Positions 49,186-57,961 of a stretch of DNA of 64,000 nt are shown here, piece by piece. The stretch comes from Micromonospora okii (GTDB lineage Bacteria > Actinomycetota > Actinomycetes > Mycobacteriales > Micromonosporaceae), in NCBI RefSeq assembly GCF_020884795.1, contig NZ_BBZF01000013.1, forward strand, positions 593,000-656,999, in the 5' to 3' direction. A program made the position numbers and the translations under genes. The notes under the pieces are model-generated. The model did not search any database, was not told where the DNA came from, and worked only from the letters and a program-made list of their open reading frames with translations. Numbering within the stretch: the stretch's first letter is position 1; every line of letters starts with the position of its first letter.

Positions 49186-50411
49186 TTCGCCACTCCTCCC
49201 ACGCCTGGCCGGCGGGCCAGGTGATCCTCGACCGCCGGCACCAGCCAGGCGGCCACATGTCCGAGCCGGGCCCCCGCCTCGGCCTGCCGGTCGCGCAGGT
49301 AGCGCGCGCTCAGCTCGACCAGGTAGAGCACGGCCACCAGGCCGGCCGTCCCGGCCGGCTGCCCGAACCCGGCCAGGGTCGCCTCCGCGTCGGCGATCAG
49401 CCGCCCGGCCGCCTCGCGCGGCTCCGCACCGGCCCGGGTGATCGCCGTCTGCACGCGCCGGTGCAGGGCGTCGAAGCCGACCGGCACGTCGTCGGCGAAC
49501 CGCTCCCAGTCCCAGACCAGCACCCGACCGTCGGCCAGGGTCGCGCTGTTGCCGCCGTTCCAGTCTCCGTGCCACGCCCCCAGGTCGAGCACCGGGTCGG
49601 CGCGGCGGACCTCGGCCAGCGCGTCGCGCAGCCGCGCCGCCTCCGGCCGGTCGCCGAGCGCCGCCAGCTCGTCGGCGAGCCGCCGGGCGTGGGCGCTGTC
49701 GGCGTACGGCCGGCGGTCGACCCCGGCGCAGCGGCTCACCGCCACCATCGCGGCCCGCTCCGCCTCGGCGGCCCGCGTGGGCGCGGCCCGGGGCAGGCCC
49801 ACCGGCAGGGCGCTCTGCACCAGCAGGGCGTGCCCGCCCCAGGGGCCGTGGTGCAGCGCCTCGGCCACCTCGATCCCGGGCAGGTCGAGCGTCGCCAGCC
49901 GGCGCAGCGCCGCCGCCTCGGCGTCGACCAGTGCGCGGGTCAGCGGGTCGACGCCGAGCTTGGCGTACCCGATCGGGGCGCCGGCGGCGTCGAGGAGCTG
50001 CACCACCGGCTTGCGGTTCGCCCGCGCCGGCCCGATGTGGATGCTCAGCAGCGCCGGGCGGCCCAGCACGGCGGCCAGGTGCGCGTCGAGCGCGTCGCCG
50101 CGCCCGTCGACCACCAGCCGGTCCCGGAAGGCCAGCCGGCCCAGGCCGGTGCGGAAGGCGGTGGCCAGCACCGCCCGGCGCAGCCGGGCCTTGGCCCCCT
50201 GCGCCTCCGTGGAGTGCCGCACGGCGCTCGCCGCGGCCCGCCGGGAGCCGGCCGGGACCAGCAGCCGGGGCCGGGCGGCCGAGGGCACCACCGCGAACCC
50301 GGCCCGGCCGCCGCGCCGCAGCGCCGGTCGGGCCGGCGCGGGCCAGACCAGGCCGGCCAGCTCGGGCAGGTACGCGCCGCGCGCGTCGGCGCCGGGGGGC
50401 GGGGTGAGCAT
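49182..50411 (-). CDS. APH-like phosphotransferase
   Basis: This 409-residue protein has, in its C-terminal half, the aminoglycoside/choline kinase pattern AWHGDWNGGNSATL (catalytic loop Asp and Asn) and VWDWERFADDVP (metal-binding Asp). The N-terminal lobe carries a Lys in PIGYAKLGVD. The family phosphorylates small molecules or sugars; in this locus a polysaccharide building block is plausible. ATG at 50411 overlaps the stop of the Wzy-like gene (TGATG). Antibiotic resistance is not indicated by context. Confidence 0.8.
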   Translation of the reverse strand: MLTPPPGADARGAYLPELAGLVWPAPARPALRRGGRAGFAVVPSAARPRLLVPAGSRRAAASAVRHSTEAQGAKARLRRAVLATAFRTGLGRLAFRDRLVVDGRGDALDAHLAAVLGRPALLSIHIGPARANRKPVVQLLDAAGAPIGYAKLGVDPLTRALVDAEAAALRRLATLDLPGIEVAEALHHGPWGGHALLVQSALPVGLPRAAPTRAAEAERAAMVAVSRCAGVDRRPYADSAHARRLADELAALGDRPEAARLRDALAEVRRADPVLDLGAWHGDWNGGNSATLADGRVLVWDWERFADDVPVGFDALHRRVQTAITRAGAEPREAAGRLIADAEATLAGFGQPAGTAGLVAVLYLVELSARYLRDRQAEAGARLGHVAAWLVPAVEDHLARRPGVGGVAK

Positions 50412-51901
50412 CAACGGTGCCGCCGTTCGGTCAGGGCGCGCGGGCGCGCCGGCTCCGCCACGGCGGCGAGCCGGGCCTCGCGGCGCAGCGCGCGCAGGTG
50501 GAGGTCGTTGCGGGCGAGCAGCGCCACGCTGATCAGCCCGTACGCCAGGGTGGTGTTCAGCGCGCCGTAGAGGAACTGGAAGAACAGCATCAGGATGAGC
50601 ACCAGGCTGCCGGCGATGCCGATGGGGGTGTGGTCGTTGCGGAACCGCCACAGGCACCAGAGGAAGAACGCGTTGTAGCAGAAGGCGCCCACCCAGCCCT
50701 GGCCGATCAGCAGGTTCCACAGTTGGCCGTTGCTGCCCAGCTCCCGGTTGCCGCACTGCTTGCACTCGGCGGACTTGCCGATGGCGATCGACCGGTTGCT
50801 GCCGATCAGGGCCCGGTTGCCGCCGTAGCCGAGCACCGGGGAGTGGTTCGCCGCCGCCACCGCCCCGTTGGACAGGGTGCTGCGGATGTCGTCGCTGTGC
50901 CCGTTCGCCATCCGCTCGTTGAGCAGGGCGCCCAGCGGGGAGGCGAGCACCGCCACCCCCATCAGGCCGGTGGCCAGGGCGAGGCCGACCAGGACGACGA
51001 TCCGGCCGCGCAGCGCCAGCCGTACGGCGACGTAGACCGCGCCGATGACCAGGCCGATCCACAGCCCCCGGTTGAGCGAGTAGACGATCGGGAAGACGGC
51101 GGCGACCACCACCACGTACCCGGTGAGCTTGCGCAGCCCGCCGCCGAGGACCACCCAGCCGACGATGAACCAGATCAGCAGGATGGCCAGGTTCTCGCCC
51201 CAGGTGTTCGTGTACTCGAAGGGGGCGGCCGGGCGGGGCGAGCTGGACGCCCCGGCGAGCACCTCCTGCACCTGGGCGACCTCGACGTGCATGAGCCGGC
51301 TGACGAACGGCTCCTTGGCGATCGGGCCGGGCAGGAGGTAGTTCAGCGGCGCGACGAACTTGAGCTGCGGAAACAGCGCGCCGACGTAACCGCCTATGAC
51401 GGTGACCACGGCCATGAAGCCGAAGAGCCTCACCAGCCGCCCCCGGGGCAGCTCCCGCTCGCTCAGGTTGAGCACGTAGAGCATCGTCACGGTCAGCGCC
51501 GAGTAGTTCATCACCCGGATGCCCCAGCCGATGTACCGGCCGAACCCCTTCGGGTCGAGCGTGTCGGGGGCGGGGACGTCGAGCACCAGCCCGGAGAGCA
51601 CCACCCAGGCCAGCAGGACCAGCCACAGCCCGAAGCCCGGCGGCACCCGGACCCGGCCGCGCCGGTAGAGCTGGAAGGCCATCGGCACGGCCAGGATGGC
51701 GAAGATGAACGAGGGCAGCCCGAGCGCCCACCAGAGCGGGTAGAGCACGAACAGCGCGGTCACCGGCCAGGCGACGGGCAGGCGCAGGGACCAGCGCCGG
51801 GCCGGGGCGTCGGGTGGGGTGGGCGGCACACCGGCCGGGTGCCCGCCCGCCGCCGCCGGCTCCGGCTCCGGTACGGATCGGAGCGGGGCGGCGGTGGTCA
51901 T
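50411..51901 (-). CDS. O-antigen ligase/Wzy-like polymerase
   Basis: This 496-residue membrane protein has about twelve helices and a large periplasm-side loop before the last helices (about 330-420) that carries HSPVLGYGGNRALIGSNRS. This matches the HxxxGxG-type loop of WaaL/Wzy proteins. It would polymerise or ligate lipid-linked repeat units outside the membrane. ATG at 51901 overlaps the stop of the DUF3048 lipoprotein gene. The cytoplasmic N-terminal tail is Pro-rich. Confidence 0.88.
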   Translation of the reverse strand: MTTAAPLRSVPEPEPAAAGGHPAGVPPTPPDAPARRWSLRLPVAWPVTALFVLYPLWWALGLPSFIFAILAVPMAFQLYRRGRVRVPPGFGLWLVLLAWVVLSGLVLDVPAPDTLDPKGFGRYIGWGIRVMNYSALTVTMLYVLNLSERELPRGRLVRLFGFMAVVTVIGGYVGALFPQLKFVAPLNYLLPGPIAKEPFVSRLMHVEVAQVQEVLAGASSSPRPAAPFEYTNTWGENLAILLIWFIVGWVVLGGGLRKLTGYVVVVAAVFPIVYSLNRGLWIGLVIGAVYVAVRLALRGRIVVLVGLALATGLMGVAVLASPLGALLNERMANGHSDDIRSTLSNGAVAAANHSPVLGYGGNRALIGSNRSIAIGKSAECKQCGNRELGSNGQLWNLLIGQGWVGAFCYNAFFLWCLWRFRNDHTPIGIAGSLVLILMLFFQFLYGALNTTLAYGLISVALLARNDLHLRALRREARLAAVAEPARPRALTERRHR

Positions 51902-52887
51902 GTCACGGTGACCGTGGCGGTCGTCGGGGCGTAGATCACCCAGGTCGCGCCGGGCTGGGGCGTGATCTGGTAGCCGGCCCCGTCGATGACGTTGCAGACG
52001 TGCTTCTGGCTGGGCTTGCGCCAGGTGCCCTTCGCGCTGTTCGGCCCGGAGACCACCACCGCCGGGCCGGAGCCGTAGACGTTCGCGCCGGGCAGCGAGC
52101 GGGGGGTGGGCCTGCGCACGTTGAGGGTGCGGTACTCCATCGTCAGCACGGCCACGCTGGCGACGCTCACGGTGGTCTTGCCGATCCTGCCCCGCCACGA
52201 CGCGCTGGCCTGGTCGTACGTCCAGGTCTGGGTGGGGTGGCCCGGCGCGGCGACGGTGAGCTTCCCGGCGGGGGCGACGTCCTGGCTGGCCAACGGGGCG
52301 CCCGGGTCGGCGTGGTCGAAGACCGGGGTCGGCGCGACGGCGTCCTTCGGGGCCGCCTTGCGCAGCGCCGCGACCGACGCCTGCCCGGACGGGAAGGCGG
52401 ACGCCTTCTCCTTCGGGGTCGTCCCGGGCAGCCCGGCGTCGGCGAACTGGCGGAGGAAGCCCGTGGGCCCGCCCGCGAACCCGACGAACGGGCGCAGCAC
52501 GCCGAGGGTGCGCACGTCCACCGGGCGGATCTCGGCGACCGGCCCGACCCGCGCGGCGTCCCGCGACTGGTAGACCGCGGTCAGGTGCAGGCTCTTCGAC
52601 TCGGCGAACTCCTGGTAGACCAGGTCCGCCTCGGCCAGCCCCGCGGGGCTCGTGCCGGCGGTCACCCGGACCGGCACCGCCACGGCCGGGCGGGTGGCCA
52701 ACGCCTCGGCGACCGGCTTCCCGGTCAACGGCGCGGGCGGCAGGCTGGGGGCGGCGCTGGTGGCCACCGGGGAGCCCGGGTCGACCAGGCCGGTCGCCCC
52801 GGGCGGCTGGTCGTCTGAGCAGCCGGCGCCGAGCGCGGCGACCAGCGCCGCCGCGAGGGTGGTGCCGAGGGCACGCCGGCGGTTCAC
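51898..52887 (-). CDS. DUF3048-type lipoprotein (YerB-like)
   Basis: This 329-residue lipoprotein has a twin-Arg-like basic start (MNRRRALG), a hydrophobic stretch and a lipobox AALGAGCSDD with the lipid-Cys near residue 23. The mature part contains DUF3048 features: PVRVTAGTSPAGLAEADLVYQEFAE, RVGPVAEIRPVD and FDHADPGAP. The function of the family is not established. GTG at 52887 overlaps the Wzz-like gene stop (GTGA). Co-transcription with Wzz, Wzy and Wzx suggests an envelope or polymer-related role. Confidence 0.87.
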   Translation of the reverse strand: MNRRRALGTTLAAALVAALGAGCSDDQPPGATGLVDPGSPVATSAAPSLPPAPLTGKPVAEALATRPAVAVPVRVTAGTSPAGLAEADLVYQEFAESKSLHLTAVYQSRDAARVGPVAEIRPVDVRTLGVLRPFVGFAGGPTGFLRQFADAGLPGTTPKEKASAFPSGQASVAALRKAAPKDAVAPTPVFDHADPGAPLASQDVAPAGKLTVAAPGHPTQTWTYDQASASWRGRIGKTTVSVASVAVLTMEYRTLNVRRPTPRSLPGANVYGSGPAVVVSGPNSAKGTWRKPSQKHVCNVIDGAGYQITPQPGATWVIYAPTTATVTVT

Positions 52888-55157
52888 TCCCGGTCCTCGG
52901 TCGGGTCGAAGGCCGTCGAGTACCGGCGGGGCTCCACCTCGCCGCTGTCCCGCGGCGCGGCGCGGTAGACGGTCGCCTTGCCGGCGGGGGTCGCCGGCTT
53001 GGGCGGGGCGGGCGGCGGGGCCTGACCGGCCGACCGCTGGCCGGTGTGGGACTGGCCGGTGTGCGACTGGCCCCGCTGGGGCTCGCGGGGAGGGAACTGG
53101 CCCCGCTGGGGCTCACGGAGGTGGGCCTGACCGAGGGGGAACTGGCCCGGCGGACCCTGATGGCGCGGCTCCCGACCGTGCGGCTCCCGGCCATGCGGGT
53201 CCTGGCCGAGCGGGTCCTGGCCGAGCGGGTCTCGGCCGTGTGGCTCCCGGCCGTGCGGGTCTCGGCCGTGTGGCTCCCGGCCGTGCGGGTCTCGGCCGTG
53301 TGGCTCCCGGCCGTGCGGGTCCTGGCCCAGCGGGTCTCGGCCGTGTGGCTCCCGGCCGTGCGGGTCCTGGCCCAGCGGGTCTCGGCCGTGCGGCGGCGGG
53401 ACCTGGACCGGGCGGGCCACGCCGGGCTTGGCGGTGCCGGTCGCGGAGCGGGAGGGCTGGTCGCCGGGGGCGGGCCTGGCCGCCGGGGTGGGGGCCTGAC
53501 CGGGGCCGGAGTCCCGGCCGCCGGCCCCGGAGCGGGGCAGGATCATCGTGCTGTCGGCGCCCGGCATCCCGGGCCGCCCGCCACCCGGCGCGGACCGTGG
53601 GCGGGGCGACGGCGGGCCCTCCCGTCGGGCGGCCGGGGTGGACCGGTTCGCGGGGCCCCGCTCGGTCATCTGGGGGGCCAGCACCGCGCCGAGGACCGGC
53701 GCGTCGACCTGCTCGAACTGCTGCATCGCGGCGCTGATCTCGCTGCTGCGGGTCTGCCCGGCCTCGACCACCAGGATCACGCCGTCGACGTGCCGGGCGA
53801 GCGCCTGCGCCTCGACCGCCACGGTCGGCTCGGCGGTCTCGATCAACACGTGTTCGAAGCGGGCCGCCAGCTCGGCGAGGACGTCCAGCATGGTGGCGAT
53901 GGGCAGCTCCACCTCGCTGTCGAGGTCGCCGGGGAGTAGCACCCGGAGCTGGCCCAGGCCGGGCGCGGGGGTCAGCGCGGTGAGCGCCGAGACGTCGTGC
54001 CGCAGCACGTCGGCCAGGGTGTGTCGGGGCTTGACCCCGTCGAGCATCCGGGTCAGCGCCGAGTTGCGCTTCGTGGTGACCACCGCGACCTGGGCGCCCG
54101 TGCGGGCGTACGCGGCGGCGAGGTTGCCGACGACGAAGCCGGCCGCCGGCCCGGGGCAGGTGTCGGCGAGCAGGAGCTGGCGGCCCCGGCCGGGCTGCGG
54201 GGCGGGCATGGTCGACAGCAGCACGTTGCGCAGCCGGCCCAGCTCGCGGGAGACCTCGTGGGCCGCCGGCAGGACGGTCAGCCCGCTCGGGCGGGCCGGC
54301 AGCTCCAGCAGCACCGGCAGGCCGAGCCGACCCGCGATGTCCCGGCCCCGCCGGACGCGGGTGTCGAGCCGGTCCAGCACCAGGGCGAGCACGATGCCGA
54401 AGAGCAGGCCGGCGCCGAAACCGCTGGCCAGGTTCAGGGTGGTGTTCGGCGAGCTGGGCTTCCCGGGCAGCGCCGCGTCGGAGATGATCTCGCCGGGGTC
54501 GACGGCGGTGCTCAGCAGCGGGCTCAGCCGGCTGTTCAGGCTGGCGAGCTGGCTGGTGAGCACGTTGCGGTCGGCCTCGGCCCGGGCCCGGTCCACCGAG
54601 TTGGGCGGCGTCGCGGCGATCTTGCCGGCGACCGCGGCGAGCTGCTTGTTTGTCTCGGCGATCTGCTGCTTGAGCGCGGTCGTCTCGTTCTCCAGCGACC
54701 GGGTGGCGGTCGCCAGCCGCAGGTCCAGGTACGCCTTCGCGAAGGCGTGCGAGCCGGCCTGCGCCGCCGCGGGGCTCTGCGCCTCGTACACGACCTGGAG
54801 CACCTGGCTGTTCGGCGGCACGGTGACCGACACCGACTGGACCAGCTCCTCCCGGGGGAGACCGCTCTTCAGCAGCGCCTTGGCCCGCTCGGCCACCACG
54901 AGGGAGCGGACGACCTGCGCCTCGGTGTCGAGGTTGACCTTGGTGCCCGCGCTGGCCTCCGGGCCGACCTGGCGGACCAGCAGCGACGTCGTCGATTCGT
55001 ACGTGCGGGTCTGCACCTGGCTGACCAGCATGCCGATGCCCGCGCCGAGCAGCGCGGCCACCACGAGGATCCACCACCGGCGGCGCAGCCACTCCAGGTA
55101 GGTGGTCAGCGTGGGGCCGTCTGAGTCGTGCAGATCGGCGTGTTGAGGCGAGGGCAT
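52884..55157 (-). CDS. Wzz-like chain-length regulator with degenerate kinase-like domain and repeat tail
   Basis: This 757-residue protein has a Wzz domain with two membrane helices (about 31-50 and 240-262), a coiled coil between them (LENETTALKQQIAETNKQLA), and a BY-kinase-like Rossmann domain (about 320-500). The P-loop expected in such kinases is missing: the strand reads LLLADTCPGPAAGFVVGNLA with no GKS/T. No Tyr cluster ends the protein. Residues about 590-665 are fifteen five-residue repeats (HGREP, HGRDP, LGQDP), followed by Gln/Pro/Gly-rich sequence. It likely sets polymer length by scaffolding, not by phosphorylation. ATG at 55157 starts the operon. Confidence 0.88.
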   Translation of the reverse strand: MPSPQHADLHDSDGPTLTTYLEWLRRRWWILVVAALLGAGIGMLVSQVQTRTYESTTSLLVRQVGPEASAGTKVNLDTEAQVVRSLVVAERAKALLKSGLPREELVQSVSVTVPPNSQVLQVVYEAQSPAAAQAGSHAFAKAYLDLRLATATRSLENETTALKQQIAETNKQLAAVAGKIAATPPNSVDRARAEADRNVLTSQLASLNSRLSPLLSTAVDPGEIISDAALPGKPSSPNTTLNLASGFGAGLLFGIVLALVLDRLDTRVRRGRDIAGRLGLPVLLELPARPSGLTVLPAAHEVSRELGRLRNVLLSTMPAPQPGRGRQLLLADTCPGPAAGFVVGNLAAAYARTGAQVAVVTTKRNSALTRMLDGVKPRHTLADVLRHDVSALTALTPAPGLGQLRVLLPGDLDSEVELPIATMLDVLAELAARFEHVLIETAEPTVAVEAQALARHVDGVILVVEAGQTRSSEISAAMQQFEQVDAPVLGAVLAPQMTERGPANRSTPAARREGPPSPRPRSAPGGGRPGMPGADSTMILPRSGAGGRDSGPGQAPTPAARPAPGDQPSRSATGTAKPGVARPVQVPPPHGRDPLGQDPHGREPHGRDPLGQDPHGREPHGRDPHGREPHGRDPHGREPHGRDPLGQDPLGQDPHGREPHGREPRHQGPPGQFPLGQAHLREPQRGQFPPREPQRGQSHTGQSHTGQRSAGQAPPPAPPKPATPAGKATVYRAAPRDSGEVEPRRYSTAFDPTEDRE
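53166..53390 (-). repeat. Fifteen tandem 15-bp repeats inside the Wzz-like gene
   Basis: This 225-bp stretch encodes exactly fifteen five-residue units, ten HGR(E/D)P-type alternating with LGQDP-type variants, with near-identical codons. The reading frame is kept whatever the copy number, so the array can lengthen or shorten by slippage. It is not a CRISPR: there are no spacers. Confidence 0.9.
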
Positions 55158-55309
55158 GGGGCTGTGTCGCTTCCTTAGGACCGGACCGGCCGGACGGCCG
55201 TGAAGGTCGGCACGACGGCGGAACCATGAGTCTCCCTGATCCGGGCGGTCAGGGGAAGCCGACGAAGACTCGCTTCTGCCCGGCGGGGTCTCCGGGGGAG
55301 GATGGGCGG

Positions 55310-56233
55310 GTGCGGTTTTGCTACCACATCCAGAGCCACCGGTCCCCCGAGCAGATGAATCGCCTGGTCCACGCGGTGAAGCGGTACAGTCCGGACAGCG
55401 TCGTGCACATCAGCCACGACGTCAACGGCACCCCGCTGGACCTCGCCGAGCTGCGGTCGCTGCCCGACGTCGTCGTGCAGACCCACGAGGGTGGATACGG
55501 TGACTTCAGTCATGTGGACCGCTACATGGCGGCCGTCGACTGGCTGAACGGCGAAGGGGTGGAAGTCGACTGGCTCGTGAACATCACCGGTCAGGACTAT
55601 CCGCTCCGGCCGCTCGGCGAGTGCGAGGCCGAGCTGGTCGACTCCGGCGCCGACGGGTTCATGGAGTACTGGGACGCGCTCGGGCCGGAGAGCCACTGGC
55701 CACGCAGCCGGGTCCACTCCCGCTACCACTTCCAGCACCGCCGGGTGATGCCGCTGACCCCCCGGGGCAAGAAGCTGCTGCGCCCGATCCAGGCGGTCAA
55801 CCGGGTCCAGCCGCTGGTCCGGGTGCACGTGTCGTACGGGCTGGCGGTCGGCCGCCGGGCGCGCACCCCGTTCGGGCCGGACCTGCGGCTGCACGGCGGC
55901 TCGGCGTTCTCGTCGCTGAGCTGGCCGGTGGTGGCGTACCTGCGGGAGTACTTCGACCGGCGGCCGGACGTGGTGGAGTACTTCCGGCGCTGCCTGTCCC
56001 CGGTCGAGGCGGTCTTCCAGACGATCGTGTGCAGCGCCGACCGGTTCGACCTGGTGCCGGACTGCAAGCGCTACTTCGACTTCCGGGGCAGCACGTTCAA
56101 CCACCCCAAGTCGCTGACCGCCGAGGACCTGCCCCGGGCGCTGGCCAGCGGGGCGCACTTCGCCCGCAAGTTCGACTACGAGCGCAACCCGGAGCTGCTC
56201 GACCTCCTCGACGCCCACCTGGCCCGGGAGTAA
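55310..56233 (+). CDS. GT14-like (core-2/I-branching type) glycosyltransferase
   Basis: This 307-residue protein begins MRFCYHIQSHRSPEQMNRLV and has SYGLAVGRR, LRLHGGSAFSSLSW and SPVEAVFQTIVC. This is the pattern of bacterial beta-1,6-GlcNAc-transferase-like proteins of the GT14 family. The GTG at 55310 has GGGGGAGG upstream. It would add a branch sugar (GlcNAc or xylose type) to a polysaccharide. It is divergent from the Wzz-like gene, and its promoter would lie in 55158-55309. Confidence 0.87.
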   Translation: MRFCYHIQSHRSPEQMNRLVHAVKRYSPDSVVHISHDVNGTPLDLAELRSLPDVVVQTHEGGYGDFSHVDRYMAAVDWLNGEGVEVDWLVNITGQDYPLRPLGECEAELVDSGADGFMEYWDALGPESHWPRSRVHSRYHFQHRRVMPLTPRGKKLLRPIQAVNRVQPLVRVHVSYGLAVGRRARTPFGPDLRLHGGSAFSSLSWPVVAYLREYFDRRPDVVEYFRRCLSPVEAVFQTIVCSADRFDLVPDCKRYFDFRGSTFNHPKSLTAEDLPRALASGAHFARKFDYERNPELLDLLDAHLARE

Positions 56234-56279
56234 GGAAGGGCCCCTTCCCAACGCTTTCGGTAGAGGAAGGGGCCCCTCC
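56231..56279. repeat. GC-rich palindromic element between convergent genes
   Basis: Two arms, aaggaagggccccttccc (56232-56249) and gaggaaggggcccctcc (56263-56279), are each palindromic and also pair with each other around a 13-base loop. It fills the gap between the convergent GT14-like and sulfotransferase genes and can serve as a bidirectional terminator. From memory, very similar ggaaggggcccctt elements recur in Micromonospora and Salinispora intergenic regions, so it may be a dispersed repeat. Only one copy is in this window. Confidence 0.6.
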
Positions 56280-56288
56280 AAACCACCC

Positions 56289-57272
56289 TCAGCGGTAGCC
56301 GTACCGGCGGCGCAGGGGCCACGTCATCGCGCCGACCAGCCGGCGGTGGCCCGGGTCGTACTCCCGGCGCCACTTCTCGTCGAGCGACAGGGTGATCGGG
56401 CCGCTGCGCATCCGGATCCGACCGCCGGCCACCGCGTGCGAGCCGGCCTGCTCGAACTCGTTGTCGCGGAGGAACGCCAGCGGGTCCACCACGCCCGTCA
56501 CGTCGGCGGTCAGCGCGGCGATGCGGCCCAGCTCGCCGCGCGGGTCGCGGACCAGGTCCTCGTAGCGGACCGTGACCCGGGGCACGCCGGAGCGGCCCAG
56601 CGCGGCGACCATCGCGTTGACCGTCACCCAGCGCCGGGCGGTCAGCCGGGCCGAGCGCTGGTTCATCCGGCCCTTCGTGGAGGTGCCCTCCGGCAGCTCC
56701 ACCACCTGGCTCCACGAGTACGCCACCCCGCGCGGGTCGCGCAGCACGTGCACCAGCCGCAGGTCGATCTCCGGGGCGCGGGCCAGGATGTACGCCAGCG
56801 ACGGGCGCTTGGTCGAGTCGACCACCACCCGGGCCCCCGACACGTCGGCCACCGCCCGGTACAGCTTCGTCAGCAGCTCGGTGTAGCGGTCCAGGTCCCG
56901 CTGGAACGCCGGGGACACCCGGGGGTTCAGGATCAGCGGCACCCGGCCGGTGGCGTCGACCCGGCGTTGCAGCGCCCGCACGTCGGCCACGTCGACCCGC
57001 GACCACCCGCCGTACGCCCGCTGCCCCACCTCGCCCCAGAACGGGCACGCGTCGAAGTGCTCCCCGCAGGCGCAGCGGAAGTTGCGTTCCACGCCGGACT
57101 GCCACAGGTAGAACAGCTCCCCGACGTCGCAGTGCCCGACGAACTGGCCGAGCATCAGGTCGAGCAGGGTGGAGCCGCTGCGCGGCATGCCGCAGACGTA
57201 GAGGACGGTCACCGGGCCGGGAGCCGCCCCGGTGCCGGCGTCCGGCGCTGCCTCGTACGTCTGGTCGGTCAT
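56289..57272 (-). CDS. Sulfotransferase (paralogue 2)
   Basis: This 327-residue enzyme has the PAPS loop VCGMPRSGSTLLDLML (about residues 33-48) and the 3'-phosphate motif HVLRDPRGVAYSWSQ (about 170-185). A short Cys pair in FRCACGEHFDACPFW may bind metal or form a disulfide. It is clearly paralogous to the sulfotransferase at 58551 along its length (shared CGE.F.AC.FW segment and YGY ending). ATG at 57272 has GGGGAAG upstream. It ends next to the palindromic terminator. Confidence 0.92.
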   Translation of the reverse strand: MTDQTYEAAPDAGTGAAPGPVTVLYVCGMPRSGSTLLDLMLGQFVGHCDVGELFYLWQSGVERNFRCACGEHFDACPFWGEVGQRAYGGWSRVDVADVRALQRRVDATGRVPLILNPRVSPAFQRDLDRYTELLTKLYRAVADVSGARVVVDSTKRPSLAYILARAPEIDLRLVHVLRDPRGVAYSWSQVVELPEGTSTKGRMNQRSARLTARRWVTVNAMVAALGRSGVPRVTVRYEDLVRDPRGELGRIAALTADVTGVVDPLAFLRDNEFEQAGSHAVAGGRIRMRSGPITLSLDEKWRREYDPGHRRLVGAMTWPLRRRYGYR

Positions 57273-57502
57273 CGTGCTCTTCCCCCTCGACCCGGTGGAT
57301 GTCAGCGGCAGTGTAGGCGCGGGACGGCTGAGCGGGGCATGGGCGGAAGGGCCGCAGCCAACCATCCGACAGGCCGGATGAGGGTGAGGGCCACTTATGT
57401 TTCGCCCGGGGGGCCGCTACATTGTGGCGGCGCCGCGCCGCCCGGTCGACCGCCCCCGAGGGCGTCCCGGGGCGCGATGGGGGCCGTGGGAGGCGGGTGG
57501 AC

Positions 57503-57961
57503 GTGGAGTCTGGTGAAGTCATGCTCGTCGGTTCCAGCGGCGGGCACCTGGCCCAGCTGGTGGCGCTCGAACCCTGGTACCGCGACCGGGCCCGCTCCTG
57601 GGTGACCTTCGACACCCCCGACGCCCGCTCCCTGCTCGGCGGCGAGGACGTGGTCTGGGCCCACCACCCCACCACCCGCAACCTGAAGAACCTGGCCCGC
57701 AACCTGTGGCTGGCCGTCCGGGTGTTCCGTGGGCGGGACGTCGCCGCCGTGGTCACCACCGGCGCGGGGGTCGCCGTGCCGTTCGTGGTCGTGGCCCGGC
57801 TGCGCGGCATCCCCACGGTCTACATCGAGGTGTACGACCGGATCGACACCCCGACGCTCTCCGCCCGGCTGTGCCGGCCCTTCCTCTCGGCGATGCTCGT
57901 GCAGTGGGAGGAGCAGCGCCGGCTCTATCCGAAGGCGATCGTCGTGGGGAACCTGCTGTGA
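57503..57961 (+). CDS. Alg14/PssD-like glycosyltransferase subunit
   Basis: This 152-residue protein carries VMLVGSSGGHLAQLVAL, VVTTGAGVAVPFVVVARL, IEVYDRIDTPTLSARL and a C-terminal KAIVVGNLL. This is the Alg14/PssD pattern: the membrane-associated, acceptor-binding half of a two-protein glycosyltransferase. GGGAGG lies nine bases before GTG 57503 and three before GTG 57497, so the former is preferred. It ends in a GTGA overlap with the catalytic partner. Confidence 0.88.
   Translation: MESGEVMLVGSSGGHLAQLVALEPWYRDRARSWVTFDTPDARSLLGGEDVVWAHHPTTRNLKNLARNLWLAVRVFRGRDVAAVVTTGAGVAVPFVVVARLRGIPTVYIEVYDRIDTPTLSARLCRPFLSAMLVQWEEQRRLYPKAIVVGNLL

Noticed and set aside
49182..50411. Aminoglycoside resistance kinase
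   Set aside because: Only the generic kinase motif is shared; the gene is embedded in the polysaccharide operon, and the N-terminal half does not look like a resistance enzyme.
53166..53390. Tandem array read as a CRISPR
   Set aside because: The units are 15 bp, contiguous, without spacers, and encode a continuous protein repeat.
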